Source of the DNA: Geobacillus thermodenitrificans subsp. thermodenitrificans DSM 465
Lineage (GTDB): Bacteria; Bacillota; Bacilli; Bacillales; Anoxybacillaceae
Length of the DNA: 64,000 nt
Direction of reading: 5' to 3'
Assembly (NCBI RefSeq): GCF_000496575.1
Contig: NZ_AYKT01000006.1
Location: 211,364-275,363 of the forward strand
Part shown: positions 9,813 through 19,453 of the stretch, piece after piece
Layout: each line of letters opens with the position of its first letter
Numbering within the stretch: the stretch's first letter is position 1
Made by a program: the position numbers and the translations under genes
Notes under the pieces: generated by a model
Seen by the model: the letters and a program-made list of their open reading frames with translations, nothing else
Database searches by the model: none
Told to the model about the DNA's origin: nothing

Positions 9813-10712
9813 TCATTTTGTTGCCGAACAGATCGCAAGAGCGAGCGAATATAATTTGCTTTCCGCCGAGTCGGCACGCGACGTCAAAACGATTGGCGCC
9901 TTCGCTCCAGCGATGACCGCTCCAACCTGTGCGTTTGCAAAATAGATCAGCGACTTATACAACATATTGCCGGATTCAATGTCAGGAACAAGCAAAATGT
10001 CAGCCTGTCCAGCCACATCGCTCTCAATCCGCTTATGCTTCGCTGCCGTCATGGACACAGCGTTGTCTAATGCAAGCGGTCCATCAATCAAGCAATCGCT
10101 GATTTGTCCTCGCTTTTGCATCATAGCAAGCGCAGCGGCATCAAGCGTTGCCGGCATGGCCGGATTGACTGTTTCCACCGCCGCCAAGGCCGCCACTTTC
10201 GGCTTCTCAATGCCGATCGACCGTGCCACGCTGACAGCGTTATTCACAATTTGCACTTTTTGCTCCAAATCGGGCGCGATGTTCATGGCCGCATCCGTCA
10301 CGATGATGGGCCGATCCGCCGCCGGTACGTCAAAGACAGCAACATGAGAAAGAACTCTCCCAGTGCGTAGCCCGTACTCTTTATTGAGCACCGCCTTCAG
10401 GAGCGTCGCTGTCGGCACGTGCCCTTTCATCAATGCGTCGGCCTCGTTCAAATGAACGGCGCGCACGGCAAGCTCCGCCGCTTGACCGATTGAATTCGCG
10501 TGGACAATCTCGACATCGGAAGAGCGCGTGCATCCCTTTTCTTTCAGCAAGCGGCCGATCCGCTCACGGTCACCGTACAACACGAACCGACCGAGGCGAT
10601 GTTCAAGCGCCATCGCCACCGCTTCGATGACTTCTTCATCTTCCGCCGCTGCCACCGCCACCGTCTGGCCTTGGCATTGGCTTGCCTCTTCGATTAATGA
10701 TCTCAACTTCAT
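9813..10712 (-). CDS. ptb: Phosphate butyryltransferase (first gene of bkd operon)
   Basis: A 299-residue phosphotransacylase converting butyryl- or branched acyl-CoA plus phosphate to acyl-phosphate plus CoA. Family features include [30 protein letters not shown] and [18 protein letters not shown] chose the ATG at 10712. A GTG in frame at 10748 sits right at the expected transcription start of the sigma-54 promoter (10758-10774), so it cannot be used. The site before the ATG (AAAAGG, 12 bases away) is only moderate. Confidence 0.92.
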   Translation of the reverse strand: MKLRSLIEEASQCQGQTVAVAAAEDEEVIEAVAMALEHRLGRFVLYGDRERIGRLLKEKGCTRSSDVEIVHANSIGQAAELAVRAVHLNEADALMKGHVPTATLLKAVLNKEYGLRTGRVLSHVAVFDVPAADRPIIVTDAAMNIAPDLEQKVQIVNNAVSVARSIGIEKPKVAALAAVETVNPAMPATLDAAALAMMQKRGQISDCLIDGPLALDNAVSMTAAKHKRIESDVAGQADILLVPDIESGNMLYKSLIYFANAQVGAVIAGAKAPIVLTSRADSAESKLYSLALAICSATK

Positions 10713-10757
10713 CGTCTGCACCAACCTTTTCTGCAAATCGTGCGGCACTTTTTTATA

Positions 10758-10774
10758 TGCAAAAACCGTGCCAA
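10758..10774 (-). promoter_or_regulatory. Sigma-54 (SigL) -24/-12 promoter of the ptb-bkd operon
   Basis: On the minus strand TTGGCACGGTTTTTGCA matches the TTGGCACG-N4-TTGCA consensus, with the GG and GC elements 10 bases apart. It lies ~46 bases upstream of the chosen ptb start and between ptb and the sigma-54 activator gene bkdR. The same architecture is known in B. subtilis. Confidence 0.9.
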
Positions 10775-10785
10775 TTACAAAAGTG

Positions 10786-10799
10786 TGAAAGCGCTTAAA
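10786..10799. promoter_or_regulatory. Possible CcpA cre site
   Basis: TGAAAGCGCTTAAA differs from the cre consensus TGWAANCGNTNWCA at one position. It sits just upstream of the sigma-54 promoter, where a bound repressor could block contact with BkdR. Carbon catabolite control of this operon is inference. Confidence 0.45.
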
Positions 10800-10851
10800 A
10801 ATAACAATTGCATGAGAATGAAATTATGCAACTTTTTTCATTGTATGAAAA

Positions 10852-12915
10852 TTACTGCATGCTTTTTTTGTCAAGTCCGTATTTTTCTAATTTATAGTAC
10901 AAGTTGCGCACTGAAATGCCGAGTGCCCGGGCAGTCGCTGTTTTATTGCCATGATAACGTCGGAGCGCCCGCTCTAACAAACGCGCCTCGTACTCACCGA
11001 CCATCTCATCAAGCGGCCGAAGCGGTTCTTCCGCTTCGACGCGGGACACTGTCGTCGGCGATGGTGTGGCAAGGGGCGGCAAATGCTCAACATCGATCAT
11101 CACCTCGTGAAACTTCATGAAAATCATCGCCCGTCCGAGCACATTTTCAAGTTCGCGGACGTTCCCTGGCCAATCATAGGCCAAAAGCCGTGCCATCGCT
11201 TCGTTCGTCACCCCTTCGACGTTGCGGCCGTAATCTTGGTTCAGCTTTTGGATCAAGTGTCGGCAAAGAGCCGGAATGTCTTCTTTGCGGGCACGCAGCG
11301 GCGGGATATAAATGGGCATCCGATTGAGCCGGTAATATAAGTCTTCGCGAAATGTGCCGTCGGCAATCGCTTTTTCTAAATTGACATTCGTCGCGGCAAT
11401 GACGCGAACATTGATCGGAATCGGCTTCGTTCCGCCAACGCGAACAATTTCTCTCTCTTGCAAGACGCGAAGCAGCTTCGCTTGCGTGCTCGCTGACAAT
11501 TCACCAATTTCATCGAGAAAAATACTTCCGTTGTTTGCTTCTTCAAACAACCCGCGCTTTCCGCCGCGCCTCGCGCCGGAAAACGCCCCTTCTTCATAGC
11601 CAAATAGTTCGCTCTCTAATAATGTTTCCGGAATGGCTGCACAATTGACACGGATAAACTTGTTATACTTCCGATCGCTGGCATTATGAATGGCATGGGC
11701 AAACAGCTCTTTACCTGTCCCCGATTCGCCGCGCAGCAAAATCGTCACAGGCGTTTTCGCTGCCAGTTTCGCCTGCTCAATCGCCACTTTCATCTCGTCG
11801 GCTTCACCGATAATATCAGCAAACGAATATTTCGCCTCGAGCGTGCGAATAATTTGCCGCGCCCGGTTCAGTTCAGCCGTTAGCCGCTGGATTTCCGACA
11901 CGTCATGAATGACGCCGACACTCCCTTTTAATACGCCATCAACAATGATCGGGGCAACATTGACGACAACGTCGCGGTTTTTAGGGCCGACTTTCATGCG
12001 CACTCCGCGCACTGGCCGGCGCGTTTTCAACACTTGCATATGCATGCTTTCTCCTTCGGCGATGTCGGCGGTCGCCGGCTTTCCGATCACTTCCTCTTTC
12101 GTCAAGCCGGTGAGACGAGTATACGCTGGGTTGATCAAAATGCCATTCCCGTTTTCATCAACGACTGAGATCGCTTCTTCCGACGAATGAATAATCGCTT
12201 CAAGCATCATGCGCATTTCTTTTAAGTCCGTGATTTCTTCGGCTAAAGCGACCAGTTCAGTAATATCTTTGAATACGGCAAGCGCTCCAAACAACTTCCC
12301 GCTCTCGTCGATAATCGGGATGCGGGTGGTAATCAATTTTTTTCCATTAGCCAACTCCACTTCTTGGTGAAACTCCGTCTGCCTCGTTTTCAGCACACGC
12401 GGTAAACCGCTTGATGGCAAGACCGATAAAATGTGCTCGCCAATGACTTTGTCTTTATCCACCTCAAGCAGCTCAGCAGCGCTTTCATTCATATCGGTAA
12501 TGTAAGCATATTCATCAACGACTATCATGCCATCGTGGGACGAGTGAAAAATGAGTGCACGCCGAGTCGCCTCGCTTTTCAGTTCAGCAATCAGTGCTTC
12601 CTTTTCTTCGACGAGCTCGGCCATCATTCTCGCAACCGCACTTGGAACGATGTTCGCCCCTTTGGGCGCCAACTGGCGGATCTCTTCAAGGACGTCCGCC
12701 CTGCCGGTTGTTTCAATAATCAAGTCAAGTGGTTTATCCATCCACGGACGCCAGTCATTGGAAGCAACGATGCCCCACTTCCGCGCCAGCTGCAGCCCTG
12801 GGGCATTGTCATCGACATCAATCACCGCCATGACGGCAAATCCCGAGGCTTCATGAAGCAGTTTCAGCAATGACGTCCCCCGCGCATCGGCACCAATAAT
12901 GATCACTTTTTTCAT
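10852..12915 (-). CDS. bkdR: Sigma-54-dependent transcriptional activator of the bkd operon
   Basis: A 687-residue enhancer-binding protein. An N-terminal nucleotide-binding-like region ([17 protein letters not shown]) is followed by two PAS domains (~115-230 and ~240-350). The AAA+ domain has Walker A GESGTGKE, the loop GAFSGA (a Ser variant of the usual GAFTGA), Walker [12 protein letters not shown], and the arginine-finger segment [10 protein letters not shown]. It ends in a Fis-type helix-turn-helix ([23 protein letters not shown]). It stands upstream of the SigL promoter it is expected to activate. I prefer the ATG at 12915; a GTG at 12918 is adjacent. The promoter is seen at 12963-12991. 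Confidence 0.93.
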   Translation of the reverse strand: MKKVIIIGADARGTSLLKLLHEASGFAVMAVIDVDDNAPGLQLARKWGIVASNDWRPWMDKPLDLIIETTGRADVLEEIRQLAPKGANIVPSAVARMMAELVEEKEALIAELKSEATRRALIFHSSHDGMIVVDEYAYITDMNESAAELLEVDKDKVIGEHILSVLPSSGLPRVLKTRQTEFHQEVELANGKKLITTRIPIIDESGKLFGALAVFKDITELVALAEEITDLKEMRMMLEAIIHSSEEAISVVDENGNGILINPAYTRLTGLTKEEVIGKPATADIAEGESMHMQVLKTRRPVRGVRMKVGPKNRDVVVNVAPIIVDGVLKGSVGVIHDVSEIQRLTAELNRARQIIRTLEAKYSFADIIGEADEMKVAIEQAKLAAKTPVTILLRGESGTGKELFAHAIHNASDRKYNKFIRVNCAAIPETLLESELFGYEEGAFSGARRGGKRGLFEEANNGSIFLDEIGELSASTQAKLLRVLQEREIVRVGGTKPIPINVRVIAATNVNLEKAIADGTFREDLYYRLNRMPIYIPPLRARKEDIPALCRHLIQKLNQDYGRNVEGVTNEAMARLLAYDWPGNVRELENVLGRAMIFMKFHEVMIDVEHLPPLATPSPTTVSRVEAEEPLRPLDEMVGEYEARLLERALRRYHGNKTATARALGISVRNLYYKLEKYGLDKKSMQ

Positions 12916-12962
12916 CACGGTTCACCACTCTTTATTTCATGCCAAATTTTGCAGGCATTTTT

Positions 12963-12991
12963 ATCATACTTGTTTTTTCTTTCCTTGACAA
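12963..12991 (-). promoter_or_regulatory. Sigma-A promoter of bkdR
   Basis: Minus strand: TTGTCA (12991-12986), 17-base spacer, TATGAT (12968-12963). It lies ~48 bases upstream of bkdR. Its -35 overlaps the -35 of the divergent promoter at 12985-13012. Confidence 0.65.
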
Positions 12992-13012
12992 ACAGTCGAT
13001 AACCGCTATGAT
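12985..13012 (+). promoter_or_regulatory. Sigma-A promoter of the DUF2627 gene
   Basis: Plus strand: TTGACA (12985-12990), 16-base spacer, TATGAT (13007-13012). It is 43 bases upstream of the ATG at 13055. It shares the palindromic-looking TTGACAA core with the divergent bkdR promoter. Confidence 0.6.
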
Positions 13013-13054
13013 AGTCGATGAAGCGACTTCTTTTTGGAAAGGAACACGATTGCG

Positions 13055-13303
13055 ATGGAGCGAATGATTGCGCTGTTGATTTTAGTTGTCCCCGGCTTGG
13101 CGGCAGCGCTCGGCATTAAATGGATGCGCGATGCGCTATTTGGCGTGATACAGCCGCCGTTTGCCGCCTTATGGCTGCAATTTCTCGCCGGGCTTGCGCT
13201 GTTTGCTGCCGGTTTGGCATTTATCGGCGGTTTTTTGTTGCACCGTGACCGGAAACGAAACAAAGTGCAAGCTCGTTTTCAACGCAAACGAAAAACGCCT
13301 TAA
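13055..13303 (+). CDS. Small membrane protein, DUF2627 (YqzF-like)
   Basis: An 82-residue protein from the ATG at 13055 (MERMIALLILVVPGLAAALG) with two hydrophobic segments (~5-22 and ~40-62) and a very basic C-terminal tail (HRDRKRNKVQARFQRKRKT). Sequence and position next to bkdR match the DUF2627/YqzF family of Bacillus, whose function is unknown. A TTG in frame at 13034 would place the start inside the ribosome binding site region (GGAAAGGA), so I prefer the ATG. The stop overlaps a bidirectional terminator. Confidence 0.8.
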   Translation: MERMIALLILVVPGLAAALGIKWMRDALFGVIQPPFAALWLQFLAGLALFAAGLAFIGGFLLHRDRKRNKVQARFQRKRKTP

Positions 13304-13326
13304 CGGTCATTCGTTAAGGCGTTTTT
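13291..13326. terminator. Bidirectional terminator between convergent genes
   Basis: AAAAACGCCTTAACG with its exact complement around a 6-base loop. It ends in T-runs on both strands and serves both the DUF2627 gene and the phosphodiesterase gene, overlapping both stop codons. Confidence 0.9.
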
Positions 13327-14041
13327 CCTTCCATTCTTTCGCACGGCGAGGATGGTCGGTAAAAATAGCATCAACCCCGTAGGCAAACATTGTTTTCATC
13401 GCTTCCGGCTTATTGATCGTAAACGGCCGAACAGCCAGCCCGCGACGTTGCGCATTCGCAACAAATGTAGCCGTCACTGTACGATAGTACGGATGCAACC
13501 CGTCTGCTTTCATCACCTTGACATACGTCCACGGGTCGTAGAGCGGCTCCATATAAAGAAGCGCTGTTTCGATCTCCGGCGCAACCATTCGGCAAAAACG
13601 CATGCTGTTATGGTTGAACGACGAAAAAATTGTCCGTTTCTCAAGCCCATAGCGGCGAACAAGGGCGATCGTTTTTTGTTCGAGCATTTCATAGGGAATG
13701 CGGTTATTTTTCAACTCAATGTTAATGAAAAGCTTTGTCGGTTCGAGCCAAGCGAGCACTTCTTCCAAATGAGGAATTGGGCAATGTCCGTATCGACCTC
13801 CCCATTTCGCCGCTGCGTTCAACTTGCGCAAATCGCGGTACGTCATGTCATGCACCCAGCCACTTCCGTCGGTCGTCCGATCGACTGTCTCGTCATGAAT
13901 AACGACGATTTCACCGTCTTTGGTGAGCTGTACATCCAATTCAATGCCGTCAGCCCCTACTCTTTCCGCTTCGCGAAACGCCACCATCGTGTTTTCCGGG
14001 TGAGTTCCGGCCGCGCCACGATGGGCAAAAATCAGTGTCAT
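13307..14041 (-). CDS. Glycerophosphodiester phosphodiesterase
   Basis: A 244-residue GDPD-family TIM barrel, cytoplasmic (no signal peptide). Catalytic and metal residues are visible: FAHRGAAGTHPENT (His and Glu), GIELDVQLTKDGEIVVIHDE (Glu, Asp, second His) and LFINIELKN (Glu). It hydrolyses deacylated phospholipids to glycerol-3-phosphate and an alcohol. I chose the ATG at 14041 because AGGGAGA precedes it. The longer frame to 14185 would add 48 residues unlike the family. Confidence 0.9.
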   Translation of the reverse strand: MTLIFAHRGAAGTHPENTMVAFREAERVGADGIELDVQLTKDGEIVVIHDETVDRTTDGSGWVHDMTYRDLRKLNAAAKWGGRYGHCPIPHLEEVLAWLEPTKLFINIELKNNRIPYEMLEQKTIALVRRYGLEKRTIFSSFNHNSMRFCRMVAPEIETALLYMEPLYDPWTYVKVMKADGLHPYYRTVTATFVANAQRRGLAVRPFTINKPEAMKTMFAYGVDAIFTDHPRRAKEWKEKRLNE

Positions 14042-14149
14042 TCGTCTTCTCCCTTTCGTGTATAATGACCGTTCGGCCAACAGGACTAGCCGACGCCGAC
14101 GATCATTCGTTATACTAAAACTAATGTATGATGAAATGAGGTGAACATG

Positions 14150-14302
14150 ATGCAACCGCTGAAAATTTCGTTGGAAACGGCGCAAAAACTAGCTAAAGCG
14201 CTCGGAATCCCGATTGAACGGGTGATGCATATGCCCCCGCACATTTTAATGCAAAAACTGCTCGAGCTCGAGAAAAAGGAAAACGAACATGACCCATCCT
14301 AA
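14150..14302 (+). CDS. YycC-like small protein
   Basis: A 50-residue protein, MQPLKISLETAQKLAKALG then IPIERVMHMPPHILMQKLLEL and an acidic/basic tail. The MHMPxHIL motif and length are those of the YycC family (function unknown). GAGGTGA precedes two adjacent ATGs (14147 and 14150); spacing favours 14150. It stands alone between the divergent phosphodiesterase gene and the next secreted-protein gene. Confidence 0.7.
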   Translation: MQPLKISLETAQKLAKALGIPIERVMHMPPHILMQKLLELEKKENEHDPS

Positions 14303-14442
14303 CCATTTGGCATCCCAATGTGAAAAACTCGAGTGCCATCACCGTTGTGTTTAAACTTTTCCACTCTTTTCCGATGAGCAGCGTGATGGAACAGTTATGC
14401 TCTTTACATATTTGGGGAATATAAACCATGGGGTGATGATAG

Positions 14443-14862
14443 ATGAAAAAACATCTTCTCATGGTTTATTTTTTGATATTGTCGTTTGTTTCAATCTTGT
14501 TCTATGCCTATCCGACGCACTCCTATGCAGGCGAACAGTGTCCCAATGCTTCGGAACTCGCGCCCGTTTCTTCGGCAGACAAACCGGAACTTCTTCACGC
14601 ATTAAAAACGATAATCCCTTCGCTTTATCCGGGGAAAGAGTACAGTGAATGGGAAGTGGAAGAAGCGCTGATGCTCGCTGAATCAAAAACCCCTTATGTT
14701 CAAATGGCCGAATCGTTATGCGGCAAACCAATCGCCCAACATTCATGGGTCGTCAAACTCCGTTTCCCTAAATTGCTGCCTAGTGCAAGTTTGTCGGAAG
14801 GAGTCATATTTGTAGCCAAACATCAAGAAAAGGGCTGGATCGCTTGGTATAAATACAAATAA
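14443..14862 (+). CDS. Secreted protein of unknown function
   Basis: A 139-residue protein with an N-terminal signal peptide (MKKHLLMVYFLILSFVSILF, probable cleavage after SYA near residue 29). The mature part holds two cysteines (GEQCPNASEL and ESLCGKPI) that could form a disulfide outside the cell. The end, GVIFVAKHQEKGWIAWYKYK, is rich in aromatic residues and may be beta-structured. I do not recognise the family. A weak GGGGTGA ribosome binding site lies 7-13 bases before the ATG. It appears monocistronic. Confidence 0.65.
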   Translation: MKKHLLMVYFLILSFVSILFYAYPTHSYAGEQCPNASELAPVSSADKPELLHALKTIIPSLYPGKEYSEWEVEEALMLAESKTPYVQMAESLCGKPIAQHSWVVKLRFPKLLPSASLSEGVIFVAKHQEKGWIAWYKYK

Positions 14863-14937
14863 GAGAAGGCAAAACGAAACGCCTTTGGCACACTAGGCGA
14901 ATCACCGGCCTTGAACCGCATTGTGCATCATCAACAG

Positions 14938-14965
14938 GAAAAGGTGTCCCATCCATGGGACACCT
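14938..14965 (-). terminator. Terminator of spo0A
   Basis: An 11-bp stem (AGGTGTCCCAT with its complement, 2-base gap), followed on the minus strand by CCTTTTCC. It lies 29 bp past the spo0A stop. Confidence 0.75.
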
Positions 14966-14993
14966 GACGTCATGCCATGATTTTCTCTCATCG

Positions 14994-15773
14994 TTACGAC
15001 GCCTTATGTTCCAATCTTAGCTTGTCGGCTACCATCGCGATAAATTCGGAATTCGTCGGCTTCGCTTTCGAGACGCTGACAGTGTAGCCGAACAGCGAGG
15101 AAATCGATTCGAGGTTGCCTCGGCTCCATGCAACTTCAATCGCATGACGGATGGCTCGCTCGACACGGCTGGCGGTCGTGTTGTATTTTTTAGCGATATC
15201 AGGATACAGCACTTTAGTGATCGAACCGAGCAATTCGATGTCGTGATACACCATGGCGATCGCCTCGCGCAAATACAAATACCCTTTAATATGGGCCGGG
15301 ACGCCGATTTCATGGATGATGCTCGTAATGCTCGCATCCAAGTTTTTCGGCTTATTGTCGCGCGCTTGATACGCCGGGGCTACTTTTTTAGCAGCCGGTG
15401 CGGTTTTTCCGTAAATTTGTCGGATATGATGAACTAAATTTTCCATATCAAACGGTTTTAAAATAAAATAGGAAGCGCCGAGTTCGACCGCTTTTTTCGT
15501 CACATCTTCCTGACCAAACGCCGTCAACATGATAACGTTCGGCTGGTGCTCAAAGCTAGTACGAACTTTCTCAAGCACGGCCAACCCGTCCAAATGTGGC
15601 ATAATGATATCCAAAATCAAAATGTCCGGCTGCTTCTCTTCAAGCATATGCAAGCAGTCTTGGCCGTTATATGCTGTACCAATCACTTCCATGTCCGACT
15701 GATTCGAAATATATTCATCAAGCAACGTCACCAATTCACGGTTATCGTCGGCAATGCACACTTTAATGCTCAA
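14994..15773 (-). CDS. spo0A: Sporulation master regulator Spo0A
   Basis: A 259-residue response regulator. The receiver domain has the acidic pocket CIADDNRE, the phosphorylated Asp in [13 protein letters not shown], Thr in IMLTAFGQ, and Lys in FILKPFD. The C-terminal DNA-binding domain ([40 protein letters not shown]) is nearly identical to that of B. subtilis. I chose the TTG at 15773 because GGGGGAGG sits 9 bases upstream and the protein then begins [10 protein letters not shown] as in homologues; the ATGs further upstream lack support. Two promoters and two 0A boxes lie upstream. It follows spoIVB, as in other bacilli. Confidence 0.97.
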
Positions 15774-15823
15774 ACCAATCGTCCTCCCCCATTTTTTCTT
15801 GCTATGTAATATTCCGTTAACGT

Positions 15824-15851
15824 ACATTCGACAACAGTGGCAAAAAATCCT
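15824..15851 (-). promoter_or_regulatory. Sigma-H promoter of spo0A with overlapping 0A box
   Basis: Minus strand: AGGATTTTT (-35, 15851-15843) and GAATGT (-10, 15829-15824) match the sigma-H pattern AGGAWWT-N12-14-RGAAT. A 0A box TGTCGAA (15833-15827) overlaps the -10. A second 0A box, TGTCGAA on the plus strand, lies at 15938-15944. The layout mirrors the B. subtilis sporulation promoter Ps. Confidence 0.75.
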
Positions 15852-15882
15852 TTTATTTTTCATCAATTAGCAAAAAATAAAA

Positions 15883-15912
15883 ATTATAACAAAAAGCGAG
15901 CCTATTAGACAA
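15883..15912 (-). promoter_or_regulatory. Vegetative (sigma-A) promoter of spo0A
   Basis: Minus strand: TTGTCT (15912-15907), 18-base spacer, TATAAT (15888-15883). It lies upstream of the sigma-H promoter and corresponds to Pv in B. subtilis. Confidence 0.6.
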
Positions 15913-16043
15913 CGTTCGCTTCCAAAAAATGCTTATTTGTCGAAAAATCTTTACACGTTTCATTTTAACGGATGTTTCACCAAATATCTATGCCAAATCA
16001 GCAAAAATTTTGCCGCCTTTTTTGAAAAAAATTTTGCAACGAC

Positions 16044-16078
16044 CAAAAAAGCGAGCCGACTCGGTCAGCTCGCTTTTC
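16044..16078 (-). terminator. Terminator of spoIVB
   Basis: Stem AAAAGCGAGC / GCTCGCTTTT around an 11-base loop, with T-run on the minus strand. It overlaps the last codons of spoIVB. Confidence 0.8.
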
Positions 16079-17360
16079 TTTGTTTGCCATATAAATCGAT
16101 TCCTGCTTCCTGCAACATCCATTCGATATGGACACCATAGCCCGATGTCGGATCGTTGACAAAAACATGCGTCACTGCACCAACGAGCTTTCCATCTTGA
16201 ATAATTGGACTGCCGCTCATCCCTTGGACGATACCGCCCGTTTTCTTCAACAGCCGCGGGTCGGTGACGCGAATGACAAGCCCTTTTGTCGCCGGGAATT
16301 TTTGCGGAATGGTGTTAACAATTTCCACATCAAATTGTTCGACTTTGTCATTCTCCACCACCGTCAACATTTTCGCCGGCCCTTCTTTCACCTGACTCGC
16401 CAATGCGACCGGAATCGGATTCGTAATCGGGCCATCTGGCAACGATTTTGTCAGTTTGCCAAAAATGCCAAACGGACTGTTATTCGTAATGGTACCAATG
16501 ACTTCCCCGCCATCGGAGAAGCGAGCTAATTTTTCCCCTGGATTGCCGCTCGTCCCCTTTTCAATAGACGTAACGGTCGAGCGCATAATTTGTCCGTCTT
16601 GGACAACAATCGGTTTTTTCGTATCCATATCGGAAATGACATGGCCGAGTGCGCCATATTTTTTCGATTTCGGGTCATAAAATGTCATCGTCCCGATGCC
16701 AGCGGCAGAATCGCGGATGTATAAACCGATGCGGTACACGTCGTCATGCTTATCTTTCAGTGGAACGAGCTTCGTTGTCATGGAATGCTGGTCGCGCAGA
16801 ATTTGCAGATGAAGCGGTTTTCCTGTTTTGCCAGCTTCCTCAATGAAAGGGGAGAGGTCACTCATGTTTTCAATTTTTTTACCATTAATGCCGGTAATGA
16901 TATCGCCAACTTGAATACCAGCCGCTTCCCCCGGCGATTTTTTTCCGTTTTCGGTTTCCACGAGATGGTAACCAACGACAAGAACACCGACCGTATTGAG
17001 TTTCACACCGATCGATTGCCCGCCGGGAACGACTTTCAGCGTTGGCAACACGTTGACATCCACTTGCTTAACCGGCATCCCTGCAACTTGCAAAACCATT
17101 GTTTCCTGTCCGCTTTGTTTCGCTTTTACAGACAACGAACCGTTTTTTCGCTCAACTTCGAGCGTTTCGGGAGCGTTTCGGTCATTGGCGGTTGCTTGCA
17201 CCGGAAGAGAGGCGGCTTCAAACTTGACCGCGTCTCCTTCAAACAGCACAAGCTGTTTCGGAATTTGCCAATATTCTTTCATTGGCTTGGAAAAACCGAT
17301 GACCATCAATATCCCAAGGAGAAGCACTCCTATCATTTTTCGCGCCGTTTCTCTATTCAA
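16065..17360 (-). CDS. spoIVB: SpoIVB serine peptidase
   Basis: A 431-residue forespore-secreted protease that signals across the intermembrane space to trigger pro-sigma-K processing. An N-terminal membrane anchor ([16 protein letters not shown]) is followed by a PDZ domain (~115-195, [35 protein letters not shown]). The trypsin-like S55 peptidase domain has catalytic His in [11 protein letters not shown] and Ser in [12 protein letters not shown]. Complete and of usual length. It lies between recN and spo0A, the conserved order in bacilli. Confidence 0.96.
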   Translation of the reverse strand: MNRETARKMIGVLLLGILMVIGFSKPMKEYWQIPKQLVLFEGDAVKFEAASLPVQATANDRNAPETLEVERKNGSLSVKAKQSGQETMVLQVAGMPVKQVDVNVLPTLKVVPGGQSIGVKLNTVGVLVVGYHLVETENGKKSPGEAAGIQVGDIITGINGKKIENMSDLSPFIEEAGKTGKPLHLQILRDQHSMTTKLVPLKDKHDDVYRIGLYIRDSAAGIGTMTFYDPKSKKYGALGHVISDMDTKKPIVVQDGQIMRSTVTSIEKGTSGNPGEKLARFSDGGEVIGTITNNSPFGIFGKLTKSLPDGPITNPIPVALASQVKEGPAKMLTVVENDKVEQFDVEIVNTIPQKFPATKGLVIRVTDPRLLKKTGGIVQGMSGSPIIQDGKLVGAVTHVFVNDPTSGYGVHIEWMLQEAGIDLYGKQRKAS

Positions 17361-17454
17361 TGTCGTTCACTCTCCTCGCTCCCGCCTACACCATACAAAA
17401 ACGGTTACAGTTTTAATTTTGCCTGAACAGGGGAAAATATAATCGCGGCACGAA

Positions 17455-17498
17455 TAAAAAAAGCTGCCTAGGATGGATAGCATTACATCCCCAGCAGC
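17455..17498 (-). terminator. Terminator of recN
   Basis: Imperfect 13-bp stem (GCTGCTGGGGATG against CATCCTAGGCAGC, with wobbles) followed by seven T on the minus strand. It lies ~90 bp after the recN stop. Confidence 0.65.
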
Positions 17499-17587
17499 AC
17501 ATCAAACGCCTGCCGTCAAATCAGACGGCTTGGTGAGGGAAAGACTCAGCACAAATCAAGCAACCGTACACGGTCTGGAAGTAAATG

Positions 17588-19309
17588 TTATTGTTTCATT
17601 TTGGCCGCCAGTTCTAACAGTTCTTTGGCATGCTGTTTTGTCAACTCCGTCATTTCGACGCCGGAAATCATTCGCCCGATTTCTTTCACCTTCTCCTCCT
17701 CATCCAACTTTTTCACCACTGTTTTCGTCCGCGTTCCGTCCGTTTCTTTGGCGATGAATAAATGCGTGTCCGCCATGGCAGCCACTTGCGGCAGGTGAGA
17801 AATGCAAAGCACTTGTGAACCGCTGGCAATGCGGTAAATTTTTTCGGCGATCGCTTGGGCAACACGACCGCTGACGCCTGTATCCACCTCGTCGAAAATA
17901 ATCGACGTCACCCCTTGATGTTTGGAAAAAATCGTTTTCAACGCTAACATAATCCGTGACAATTCACCGCCCGAAGCAACTTTAGCGAGCGGTTTCAACG
18001 GCTCGCCGACGTTCGTCGAAATGTAAAACTCAACGACGTCGATGCCATCTTCGTGAAACTTAACCGGCACGCCATCAACCAATGGAGCATCGAGTGGTCC
18101 TTCACGTTTCGCAAAGATGATGTCAAACTGCGTCTTCTCCATGTACAAATCTTTTAACTCTTGGTGAATGCGTTCAATCAGCTCCCGGGCGTAAGTGCGG
18201 CGAACGTTGGTCACGTTTTCCGCCTCCATCAGCAAATCGCTTGTCACTGCTGCGAGCTGCCGCTCAAGTTCATGCACATGGGTCTCACGGTTTTCAATCG
18301 TCTCGATTTCCTCAGCAATCGCCTCAGCATATTGCAAAATATCAGCGATCGTTGCGCCGTATTTTCGTTTTAACTGCTGGATTTCAGCGAGGCGGCTTTC
18401 GATGGCGTCAAGCCGCGCCGGGTCATACTCAAGCTCCTCGAGCTGGTCGCGCAGCTTGTACATCACTTCTTCAAGCAAATAGTAGCTGTTGGCAACTGTT
18501 TCGTACGCCTCCTTCAGCGCAGCATCCATCGCGGCGACATCATCGAGGTGGCCCATCGCTTCCCCGATCGAATCAAGGCCGCGTCCTTCACCGGAGAGCG
18601 CTTCATAGCTTTTTTGGATGGCACTGTATATCTTTTGAAAGTTGACAATGCGCACTTTTTCTTCCATCAGCCGTTCGTCTTCTCCGAGCTCGAGTGTGGC
18701 CTGTTCGATTTCGCGCAGCTGAAATGTCAATAAATCAAGTCGATGCGCCATTTGCTGTTCATTTTCACTCAGCTTTTTTAATTTTTTCACCAACGCTTCA
18801 TGCTGTTCATAGACAGCGCGGTAGCGTGCGAGCGCCTCCGCCATCTCCGCACCGCCGAATTCATCAAGAAGCGGTAAATGACGCGATGGATCCATCAGCT
18901 CTTGATGTTCATGCTGACCGTGAATATCGACAAGCGTCGCTCCAACTTCCCGCAATATGGCGGTTGTCACCAGCTTGCCGTTAATGCGGCAGACGCTTTT
19001 GCCGTTAGCCAAAATGTCGCGGCGCAAAACGACCATTCCTTCGCTCACATCGATGCCGACCTCAGCGCACTTTTGGCAACATGGGTGGCGGTCATCATCA
19101 AGCAAAAACAGCCCTTCGATTTCTGCCTTTTCCGCGCCGAAACGGACAAATTCGGCGGAACCGCGCCCGCCGATCAATAGATGAATCGCATCAATGATGA
19201 TCGATTTACCAGCCCCTGTTTCGCCGGTTAACACTGTCAGTCCTTTGTCAAAGGACAAAGATAGCGATTCAATGATCGCGAAATTTTTAATCGACAGCTC
19301 GGCGAGCAT
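17588..19309 (-). CDS. recN: DNA repair protein RecN
   Basis: A 573-residue SMC-like ATPase acting at double-strand breaks. Walker A is GETGAGKSIIID (~30-41). A long coiled-coil middle region follows. The ABC signature is GGELSRIMLALK and Walker B is IIFDEVDTGVSG, ending with the H-loop SHLPQVAAMAD. The start ATG follows GGGGTGATGGG. A LexA-type SOS box lies ~60 bp upstream. It sits between argR and spoIVB as in other bacilli. Confidence 0.96.
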   Translation of the reverse strand: MLAELSIKNFAIIESLSLSFDKGLTVLTGETGAGKSIIIDAIHLLIGGRGSAEFVRFGAEKAEIEGLFLLDDDRHPCCQKCAEVGIDVSEGMVVLRRDILANGKSVCRINGKLVTTAILREVGATLVDIHGQHEHQELMDPSRHLPLLDEFGGAEMAEALARYRAVYEQHEALVKKLKKLSENEQQMAHRLDLLTFQLREIEQATLELGEDERLMEEKVRIVNFQKIYSAIQKSYEALSGEGRGLDSIGEAMGHLDDVAAMDAALKEAYETVANSYYLLEEVMYKLRDQLEELEYDPARLDAIESRLAEIQQLKRKYGATIADILQYAEAIAEEIETIENRETHVHELERQLAAVTSDLLMEAENVTNVRRTYARELIERIHQELKDLYMEKTQFDIIFAKREGPLDAPLVDGVPVKFHEDGIDVVEFYISTNVGEPLKPLAKVASGGELSRIMLALKTIFSKHQGVTSIIFDEVDTGVSGRVAQAIAEKIYRIASGSQVLCISHLPQVAAMADTHLFIAKETDGTRTKTVVKKLDEEEKVKEIGRMISGVEMTELTKQHAKELLELAAKMKQ

Positions 19310-19367
19310 CCCATCACCCCTTGAACGTTCGAATGGCGCGTATGTTGTCCATCTTCATTCTTGTTAT

Positions 19368-19381
19368 CGAACATGCGTTCA
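19368..19381. promoter_or_regulatory. LexA (SOS) box upstream of recN
   Basis: CGAACATGCGTTCA matches the Gram-positive SOS box CGAAC-N4-GTTCG except for the last base. It lies 59 bp before the recN start. recN is a known SOS gene in B. subtilis. Confidence 0.7.
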
Positions 19382-19453
19382 CGTTCATAATTGAGGACCG
19401 TTCCCGTTTTCCTTCTCCCTAGCACGGGGGGGGAACGTCGGGCCGGTCCTCGG

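Noticed and set aside
14193..14462. Minus-strand frame opposite the YycC-like gene
   Set aside because: Overlaps a convincing small plus-strand gene and the promoter region of the secreted-protein gene; no ribosome binding site or homology.
19310..19453. ARG boxes for autoregulation of argR or recN
   Set aside because: No adequate match to the ArgR operator consensus; the clear palindrome there is the SOS box.
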